DNA from: Campylobacteraceae bacterium
GTDB lineage: Bacteria > Campylobacterota > Campylobacteria > Campylobacterales > Sulfurovaceae
DNA length: 5,108 bases
Direction: 5' to 3'
Assembly: GCA_026995985.1 (NCBI GenBank)
Contig: JALWNF010000096.1
Span: forward strand, 1 to 5,108
Part shown: positions 1 through 5,108 of the stretch, one piece after another
How the letters are laid out: each line of letters starts with the position of its first letter
How positions within the stretch are numbered: position 1 is the first letter of the stretch
Notes under the pieces: generated by a model
What the model was told of the DNA's origin: nothing
What the model saw: the letters and a program-made list of their open reading frames with translations, nothing else
The model's database searches: none
Program-made: the position numbers and the translations under genes

Positions 1-863
1 AAGTCTCCATTTGCAACATCTGTTTTTAACTGTTCTATCTCACTTAAAGATTTGTCACTTAGAAGTTCATAGTATCGCCACATAAGCTCATCTGATATTG
101 ATAAGACCTTACCATAAATCTCTTTTGGCTCTTCGGTAATACCAATATAGTTGTTGAGAGATTTACTCATCTTTTGAACCCCATCAAGCCCCTCTAAAAT
201 AGGCATCATAAGAACAGCCTGTTCTTTTCCTACACTGTAAACACGTTGTAGATGTCTTCCCATAAGTAGGTTAAACTTTTGGTCAGTTCCTCCTACCTCA
301 ATGTCTGATTTAAGTTCAACTGAGTCATACCCTTGAAGTAGAGGGTAGATAAATTCAGATATAGATATGCTCTGCCCTGCTCTATAACGCTTCTCAAAGT
401 CATCACGCTCTAACATACGTGCTACATTATAGGTTGTTGTTAAACTTATTAATCCAGAAGCACCTAACTTCTCTAGCCATGTTGAGTTAAAAACAATATC
501 GGTCTTATCTCTGTCTAAAATAATAAAAACTTGCTCTTGATAGGTCTGTGCATTTTTTAAGATAGTCTCTCTATCTAAAACTTTTCTTGTCTCAGACTTT
601 CCTGTTGGGTCTCCAATGGTTGCTGTAAAGTCCCCAACCAAAAGCTGAACTCTTGCTCCATGCTTTTGAAACACCTTTAGTTTTTGCATCAAGACAGTAT
701 GACCTAGATGTAGGTCTGCACCTGTTGGGTCAAACCCTGCTTTTACTGTGTAGCTCTCACCTGTCTCATAAAATCTCTCTACCAACTTCTCAATACGTTC
801 CATATCGATAATCTCAGCCACACCTCGACTAATCTCTTCTAATGCAATCTCTACATTTGACAT
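1..863 (-). CDS. tyrS: Tyrosyl-tRNA synthetase, 3' end cut by window edge
   Basis: Cytoplasmic class I aminoacyl-tRNA synthetase that activates tyrosine with ATP and loads it on tRNA-Tyr. Only the first 287 residues are inside the window; the family is about 400, so the C-terminal S4-like tRNA-binding domain is missing here because of the window edge, not because of a mutation. Visible in the Rossmann-fold catalytic domain: the HIGH-type motif HLGH (about residues 52-55, in [13 protein letters not shown]), [12 protein letters not shown] (77-88), the tyrosine/ATP pocket segment VGGTDQKFN (190-198) and an intact KMSKS loop (231-235). The wording matches the bacterial TyrS branch found in Helicobacter. 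The ATG at 863 is preceded by AGAGGA seven bases upstream, which favours it over the internal Met at residue 21. It lies 15 bases after spoT, on the same strand, so it is probably the distal gene of the pyrH-rpoZ-spoT-tyrS run. Confidence 0.96.
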   Translation of the reverse strand, partial: MSNVEIALEEISRGVAEIIDMERIEKLVERFYETGESYTVKAGFDPTGADLHLGHTVLMQKLKVFQKHGARVQLLVGDFTATIGDPTGKSETRKVLDRETILKNAQTYQEQVFIILDRDKTDIVFNSTWLEKLGASGLISLTTTYNVARMLERDDFEKRYRAGQSISISEFIYPLLQGYDSVELKSDIEVGGTDQKFNLLMGRHLQRVYSVGKEQAVLMMPILEGLDGVQKMSKSLNNYIGITEEPKEIYGKVLSISDELMWRYYELLSDKSLSEIEQLKTDVANGD

Positions 864-878
864 ATCTATTTCCTCTAA

Positions 879-3035
879 CTAATTTTTACGATAAGCATCG
901 TCAAGGTTTATCATCTCAACTAACTTAAACTTTTTACTCAATTTATCTTGAAGCCGTTTCATATTTTGCTCTTTGGTCTCAACCTCTAATTTACAAAACT
1001 CTGCACTCTCTGAACTCTTAATTCCTAACTCAATATTAATAACATTTAAATCTAAATTTGCCAATTTATGCAATAGCTCTGCTAAAATTCCTTTACGGTT
1101 TTGCAAAGAGATAATCAACTGATATCGTGCTGTATTTTCATCTACCCAAGCTACAAATACCATAGGCTTTTTAGCACTCATAAGCTTATATGCTTCTTGG
1201 CAGAGTTTATGGTGAATTATCACTTTATCCTCTTCTACAAAAGCAACTATCTCATCTCCCATTTTAGGGTGACAGCAGTAATCAAACTCTACCTCTTTTA
1301 TCTCAAAATTAGAGATAAATCTAAAATGCTCTTTTATAGTCTCAAAAGGTTCACTACATGAGATATTTTTAGAGTTAAGCCACTCTAAAAATTTACTACT
1401 AACCTCCTTATAAACTCCTCTATTTGATGTCATCTTATAGGCATTATCTTTGAGGCTACACTCCTGAAATATCTCTTCTATATCACTATGAGAAAGTCTA
1501 CTACTACATCGATTTGCTAACTCTGTTAAAATATTAATCGCTGCTAATCTATTACACTCTTTAATCTTTGCATTACAAGCACTTCGAATTCCATCTTTTG
1601 CTCTTGAAGTCATAACTGTATCGTACCAAGAGCAGTGAACTTGTGCCTCTTTATCGGTTAAAATCCGTACAATATCTCCATTTTTTAGAGTTGTTAAAAG
1701 TGATACTTTACGTTTATTAACCAAAGCAGCAACTGCCTTATCTCCAATTTCTGAATGAATAGCATAAGCAAAATCCAAAGCAACCGATTCACGAGGTAAG
1801 GTATAGGTGTCTCCATCGGGAGAGAAAACCACAATATCTTCTACAAACAAATCTCCCTTTGCTAAAGAGTAGAACTCTTCAATAGAGTCATTTTGATACT
1901 GTAAACTCTCTAGCCAGTCTAGGTTAACCCTATTTTTATGCTCTCTTCCATCTTTATATCGCCAATGAGCTGCAATTCCAAACTCTGCTGTCTTATGCAT
2001 CTCAAAAGTACGAATCTGTACCTCAACAATACCATCGTCGTTAAAGAGTGTAGTGTGAATAGTAGCATAACCATTCTCTTTTGGTAGAGTAATATAGTCT
2101 TTAAAACGTGAGATAATTGGCTTATAATTTAAGTGTAATGCACCTAGAACCTTGTAACAATCTATATCCTCTTTAACCAATACTCTAATCGCAATTAAAT
2201 CTAAAATCTCGTCAACACCAATACCTTTTCTCTGCATCTTTTGATACATAGAGTAGTAGTGTTTTACACGCCCAAATACCTCAAATTCTCCCTCATGAAA
2301 ACCATACTCTTTCATAAGTTTTTTAATATTACTTACAAAAGTATTTAGTTTAAGTTGTAAGTTTTGAGAATTACTCTCTAAATAACTATCTATCTTTTTA
2401 TAGGCTTCAGGATATATATAATAAAAACTCAAATCTTCTAAATGATTTTTTAACTTAGAGATACCAAGTCTATGAGCAATAGGTGCATAAACTACTATAG
2501 TCTCTTCAGCAATGCGTTGTTGTTTATCTTTAGGAAGAGCATCAAGAGTAATCATATTATGAAGCCTATCACAGAGTTTTACTACCAATACTCGTACATC
2601 TTTAATTGAAGAAATCAGCATCTTTCTAAATGTTAATGCTGAAGAGATAAGCTTTTTATCAGAAGTAGAGGGAACAAGCTCCTCTTCTCTAATATCATCA
2701 ATTTTAGTTAACCCCTCAACCATATAAGCTATATCTTCACCAAATATCTCTTCTATCTCTTCTATTTTATAATCTGTATCTTCAACTACATCATGTAGAA
2801 GAGCTGTAATTATCATTGCTTCATCATTTGAGACTAAAGCTGTAATGGTAGCAACAAGAATAGGGTGAATAATGTAGGGTTCACCACTCTTTCTTCTTTG
2901 ATGAGCATGAGCCTCTTTTGCGAGAGTTAATGCTTTATGAAAAAGTGATGATTGTATAGGGTGATAGTCAAAAAGAAGCTTTTGTGCCTCTTCTATAGTT
3001 TTTATACTCTTTGCTTTGCTTAATAAAGCCTCCAA
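879..3035 (-). CDS. spoT: Bifunctional (p)ppGpp synthetase/hydrolase (RelA/SpoT homologue)
   Basis: Long RSH protein (718 aa, normal length) that makes and degrades the alarmone (p)ppGpp. Domains in order: HD hydrolase (about 30-190) with H57, H81-D82, E85-D86 and D156 (in KLCDRLHN) all present; synthetase (about 245-360) with GRVKHYYSMYQKM (255-267), DLIAIRV (279-285), GYATIHTT (322-329) and EVQIRT (338-343); TGS domain (about 398-460); Cys/His-containing region (about 583-612, YCCHPKMGDE ... HHKLC); C-terminal ACT domain (about 637-705). The loop R310-F-K-D313 is the RxKD form typical of bifunctional enzymes, not the ExDD form of synthetase-only RelA. Both activities therefore look intact. 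Campylobacterota usually carry this as their only long RSH (family knowledge). The start is TTG: no ATG or GTG lies between it and the upstream in-frame stop, and AAGG sits eight bases before it. Spacing is 4 bases after rpoZ and 15 before tyrS. Confidence 0.97.
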   Translation of the reverse strand: MEALLSKAKSIKTIEEAQKLLFDYHPIQSSLFHKALTLAKEAHAHQRRKSGEPYIIHPILVATITALVSNDEAMIITALLHDVVEDTDYKIEEIEEIFGEDIAYMVEGLTKIDDIREEELVPSTSDKKLISSALTFRKMLISSIKDVRVLVVKLCDRLHNMITLDALPKDKQQRIAEETIVVYAPIAHRLGISKLKNHLEDLSFYYIYPEAYKKIDSYLESNSQNLQLKLNTFVSNIKKLMKEYGFHEGEFEVFGRVKHYYSMYQKMQRKGIGVDEILDLIAIRVLVKEDIDCYKVLGALHLNYKPIISRFKDYITLPKENGYATIHTTLFNDDGIVEVQIRTFEMHKTAEFGIAAHWRYKDGREHKNRVNLDWLESLQYQNDSIEEFYSLAKGDLFVEDIVVFSPDGDTYTLPRESVALDFAYAIHSEIGDKAVAALVNKRKVSLLTTLKNGDIVRILTDKEAQVHCSWYDTVMTSRAKDGIRSACNAKIKECNRLAAINILTELANRCSSRLSHSDIEEIFQECSLKDNAYKMTSNRGVYKEVSSKFLEWLNSKNISCSEPFETIKEHFRFISNFEIKEVEFDYCCHPKMGDEIVAFVEEDKVIIHHKLCQEAYKLMSAKKPMVFVAWVDENTARYQLIISLQNRKGILAELLHKLANLDLNVINIELGIKSSESAEFCKLEVETKEQNMKRLQDKLSKKFKLVEMINLDDAYRKN

Positions 3036-3047
3036 AGGATTACCCTT
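3036..3047 (-). promoter_or_regulatory. Ribosome-binding site that decides the spoT TTG start
   Basis: On the minus strand the sequence reads GAAGGGTAATCCT followed by TTG. AAGG (3047-3044) is the Shine-Dalgarno core, eight bases from the TTG. This core overlaps the last two sense codons of rpoZ (GAA GGG), directly before its TAA stop at 3042-3040. A ribosome finishing rpoZ therefore sits on the spoT initiation region. This arrangement suits translational coupling, which is an inference. Confidence 0.7.
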
Positions 3048-3246
3048 CGTTATTTACTACAATTTTACCTTTTGCAATCTCTACTAGTGCAATATCTGTA
3101 AATTTATCAACTTTTACATCCATATCTACTAATGGAGTTGCTCCACTAGCAATAGCCGATGCTCTTTTCCCAATAGCTGCTGCTAATAGATATCTATCAT
3201 AATTTACCTTTTCAAGTGCCAATGCTGTTAGCTTTTCAATCTTCAT
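3040..3246 (-). CDS. rpoZ: DNA-directed RNA polymerase omega subunit
   Basis: Small (68 aa) omega subunit that helps fold and assemble beta' into RNA polymerase core. Family signature visible: NYDRYLLAAAIGKRA (about 15-29), an ASGATPLV stretch (33-40), and KFTDIALVEIAKGKI (47-61), matching the bacterial omega pattern of a helical core followed by the IAL-EI-GKI block. Length fits the short omega of Helicobacter relatives. The ATG has AAGGA five bases upstream. It lies 80 bases downstream of pyrH and 4 bases upstream of spoT. In E. coli rpoZ also directly precedes spoT, and omega contributes to ppGpp binding site 1 there. The N-terminus here begins MKIEKL and does not show the MAR tripeptide that contacts ppGpp in E. 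coli omega. A plus-strand reading frame over the same bases (3011-3202) is a shadow. Confidence 0.95.
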   Translation of the reverse strand: MKIEKLTALALEKVNYDRYLLAAAIGKRASAIASGATPLVDMDVKVDKFTDIALVEIAKGKIVVNNEG

Positions 3247-3326
3247 TTTTATCCTTATGATTAATTTTTTATTAAACTAGTAGCCTCATCTTATTTAGGA
3301 CTAAAGTCTCCGATTCCGAAGAGTTT

Positions 3327-4070
<744 letters not shown>

Positions 4071-4102
4071 CCCAAATGCCCTTAATATTGGTTGACTTTG
4101 GT

Positions 4103-4108
4103 TATACT
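4103..4108 (+). promoter_or_regulatory. Candidate -10 element for apt
   Basis: TATACT (4103-4108) on the plus strand is one base from TATAAT and has TGG just upstream, close to an extended -10. A TTGACT at 4092-4097 resembles a -35 box, but only five bases separate it from TATACT, so the two cannot form a normal pair. A start near 4115 would leave a leader of about 23 bases containing GAAGGA (4127-4132), five bases before the apt ATG. Confidence 0.45.
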
Positions 4109-4137
4109 TGCAGAAAAAATAAAATTGAAGGATTCTT

Positions 4138-4680
4138 ATGTCAACATTAACAAAAGAAGAGAGAGAAATTATAGAATCAAGCATTAGAGATATTCCAGAC
4201 TTTCCAAAACCAGGGATTATTTTTAAAGATATTACTACCCTTTTAAACAACCCCAAAGCATTTCAGGCACTTATGAACCACTTAACTAAACGTTACGAGA
4301 GCTATAACTTAGACTATGTAGCAGGTATAGATGCAAGAGGTTTTATCTTTGGCTCTATTTTAGCTGACAGATTAGGAATTGGTTTTGTACCTATTCGCAA
4401 AAAAGGGAAACTCCCCTACACTACTGTTTCTGAAAAATATTCACTAGAGTATGGTTTTGATGAAGTAGAGGTACACATAGACGCTTTTGCTAAAGAGGAG
4501 GCAAGAGTTCTACTTATAGATGACCTAATAGCCACAGGGGGAACAGCAAAAGCTGCATCTTCGCTTATTGGAAAAGTTGGTGCTACTTGTGTAGAGGCTT
4601 GTTTTATTGCTGAGTTGGACTTTTTGAAAGGGCGAGATGGGATTGAGGCGGAGGTCTATTCTGTTTTGCATTTTGATTAA
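4138..4680 (+). CDS. apt: Adenine phosphoribosyltransferase
   Basis: Converts adenine and PRPP to AMP and pyrophosphate, the main adenine salvage step, in the cytoplasm. The 180-residue length is typical. Seen: the Apt-specific N-terminal segment [18 protein letters not shown] (about 19-36), the base-binding [10 protein letters not shown] (63-72), the flexible loop [10 protein letters not shown] (87-96), and the PRPP loop [14 protein letters not shown] (124-137) with its two acidic residues. The ATG follows GAAGGA at a five-base distance. It is transcribed away from pyrH and shares the 100-base control region with it. No rightward terminator is visible after its TAA, so apt transcripts may run on toward the transposase. 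Leftward reading frames across this gene (4068-4256, 4525-4791) are shadows. Confidence 0.97.
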   Translation: MSTLTKEEREIIESSIRDIPDFPKPGIIFKDITTLLNNPKAFQALMNHLTKRYESYNLDYVAGIDARGFIFGSILADRLGIGFVPIRKKGKLPYTTVSEKYSLEYGFDEVEVHIDAFAKEEARVLLIDDLIATGGTAKAASSLIGKVGATCVEACFIAELDFLKGRDGIEAEVYSVLHFD

Positions 4681-4689
4681 ATTAAGCTT

Positions 4690-4707
4690 ATGCATTCCCA
4701 ACGAGGA
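4690..4707. repeat. Possible half-arm of a dispersed palindromic repeat
   Basis: The bases ATGCATTCCCAACGAGGA resemble the left arm and loop of a GCATTCCC-type palindromic intergenic repeat that I recall from many sulfur-oxidising and other bacteria, in which the arm is mirrored by a right arm ending in GGGAACGAG. Here the expected right arm (CGTTGGGAA) is absent and is replaced by GAGAGTGTG. This would be a truncated or decayed copy. The match is from memory and cannot be tested in a single window. Confidence 0.25.
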
Positions 4708-4740
4708 GAGAGTGTGAAAGAACTTTCTAAAAGTAATCTT

Positions 4741-4764
4741 AAAAAGGTAGGCAAAAAGCCTACC
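4741..4764 (-). terminator. Intrinsic terminator for leftward transcription
   Basis: A perfect 7-bp stem, GGTAGGC (4746-4752) and GCCTACC (4758-4764), surrounds a five-base loop. On the minus strand the stem is followed at once by TTTTT (4745-4741), a standard Rho-independent terminator. On the plus strand the stem is followed by AAAACCCC with no T run, so it should not stop apt transcripts. The only gene to its right in this window runs rightward, so the terminator has no gene to serve here. Confidence 0.75.
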
Positions 4765-4801
4765 AAAACCCCATAAAATCATCAAAATCAAACAGAAAAA
4801 A

Positions 4802-4810
4802 TGCTATAAT
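4802..4810 (+). promoter_or_regulatory. Extended -10 promoter upstream of the transposase
   Basis: TGCTATAAT is a perfect extended -10 element (TGN followed by TATAAT) in an A-rich stretch. Transcription would begin near 4817, about 38 bases before the transposase ATG. It is the best promoter match in the window. Whether it belongs to the insertion sequence or to the host DNA beside it cannot be decided, since the element's left end is not resolved. Confidence 0.6.
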
Positions 4811-5108
4811 CATACTAGTAAGACACCGATATTTAGGGCTTTAAAGAGAATAAGATGAGTAATATATATAAAGAAGGAGAGAATAGAAAACAGCAACTAC
4901 TATTTCCTCCAAGTATAGATGACTATGTAAGTGAAGATAATCCAGTTCGAGCAATAGATGATTATGTAGAACTATTAGATATGGTAGAGTTAGGATTTAC
5001 CAAATCAGCACTAAATTCAGCAGATGGACAACCAGCCTACCACCCAAAACTCCTATTAAAGATTTATATCTATGGCTACCTAAATAAAATAAGAAGTTCA
5101 AGAAAACT
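4811..5108 (+). mobile_element. Left part of an IS1182-like insertion sequence, ends unresolved
   Basis: A transposase gene begins at 4855 and continues beyond the window, so the left end of an insertion sequence should lie a short way upstream. The start given here is only a guess, placed after the TATAAT box. Neither the right inverted repeat nor the target duplication is in the window, so the terminal repeat cannot be recognised by comparison. An 8-bp palindrome, TACTAGTA (4813-4820), lies in the likely boundary zone and could be target or element sequence. Confidence 0.5.
4855..5108 (+). CDS. IS1182-like transposase, N-terminal part, cut by window edge
   Basis: The first 84 residues of a transposase of the DUF772 / InsH-N-terminal type, most like the IS1182 family. 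Seen: QQLLFPPSIDDYVSEDNPVR (13-32), the usual opening of these enzymes, then VELLDMVELGF (38-48), and the block GQPAYHPKLLLKIYIYGYL (58-76) followed by NKIRSSRK, which matches the conserved part where the family continues with a Glu- and Arg-rich segment. The DDE catalytic residues would be further on, beyond the window, so it is not known whether the gene is intact. An in-frame TAG at 4834-4836 makes the ATG at 4855 the only reasonable start; AAAGAG six bases upstream is a modest ribosome-binding site. Codon use is AT-rich like its neighbours. Transposase identity is firm; the exact IS family is less so. Confidence 0.85.
   Translation, partial: MSNIYKEGENRKQQLLFPPSIDDYVSEDNPVRAIDDYVELLDMVELGFTKSALNSADGQPAYHPKLLLKIYIYGYLNKIRSSRK

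Noticed and set aside
1101..1361. Plus-strand 86-residue open frame inside spoT
   Set aside because: It is antisense to the well-supported spoT C-terminal region, has no recognisable domain, and its residues reflect the complement of spoT codons.
3247..3326. Possible terminator, riboswitch or internal promoter in the 80-base pyrH-rpoZ gap
   Set aside because: Only short palindromes (GACTAAAGTC at 3299-3308, overlapping TTTAG/CTAAA) and a small direct repeat (TCCGAT/TCCGAA at 3309-3320) are present. No stem with a following T run exists, and the nearest -10-like match (TTTAAT on the minus strand) is too weak in such AT-rich DNA.
4092..4108. TTGACT with TATACT as a complete -35/-10 promoter pair for apt
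   Set aside because: The two hexamers are only five bases apart, whereas about 17 are needed; only the -10 candidate is kept.
4716..4727. GAAAGAACTTTC hairpin as a rightward apt terminator
   Set aside because: The stem is only four to five A-T rich pairs with no T run after it, so it is not a credible terminator.
4525..4791. Minus-strand 88-residue open frame overlapping the end of apt
   Set aside because: It covers the PRPP loop region of apt in antisense and shows no family features. Its start region overlaps the orphan terminator, but it reads a different frame from the possible gene remnant there.

Overview
The window looks like chromosomal DNA from an AT-rich member of the Campylobacterota (Epsilonproteobacteria), most likely a Sulfurovum/Sulfurimonas-type organism. 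Three things suggest this: the low GC content, the protein sequences, and the gene order pyrH-rpoZ-spoT-tyrS, which from memory is also that of Helicobacter pylori. The genus is an inference; no rRNA or other marker gene is present.

Left and centre (1-4037, minus strand): a tightly packed run transcribed leftward, in the order pyrH (UMP kinase), rpoZ (RNA polymerase omega), spoT (bifunctional (p)ppGpp synthetase/hydrolase) and tyrS (tyrosyl-tRNA synthetase, C-terminus beyond the left edge). Gaps are 80, 4 and 15 bases, each gene has a recognisable Shine-Dalgarno sequence, and no terminator is seen inside the run, so it is probably one operon. It joins pyrimidine nucleotide synthesis, a polymerase subunit, the stringent-response enzyme and tRNA charging. 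spoT starts with TTG and its ribosome-binding site lies inside the last codons of rpoZ, suggesting coupled translation.

Divergent control region (4038-4137): 100 bases between pyrH and apt, with a candidate -10 element for each direction.

Right (4138-4680, plus strand): apt, adenine phosphoribosyltransferase (purine salvage), complete. It is followed by about 170 bases without a convincing gene. This gap holds one half-arm of what may be a dispersed palindromic repeat, a clear intrinsic terminator that works only for leftward transcription, and a consensus-like extended -10 promoter (TGCTATAAT) pointing right. From 4855 to the window end runs the N-terminal part of an IS1182-like (DUF772 type) transposase. 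The terminator has no leftward gene to serve, so the transposon may have displaced or cut off a gene that once converged on apt.

The core genes are ordinary housekeeping genes with intact catalytic motifs. I see no CRISPR array, RNA gene, defence system or convincing undescribed system. The points worth a second look are the apt/transposase junction, the TTG start and coupling of spoT, and the omega N-terminus.
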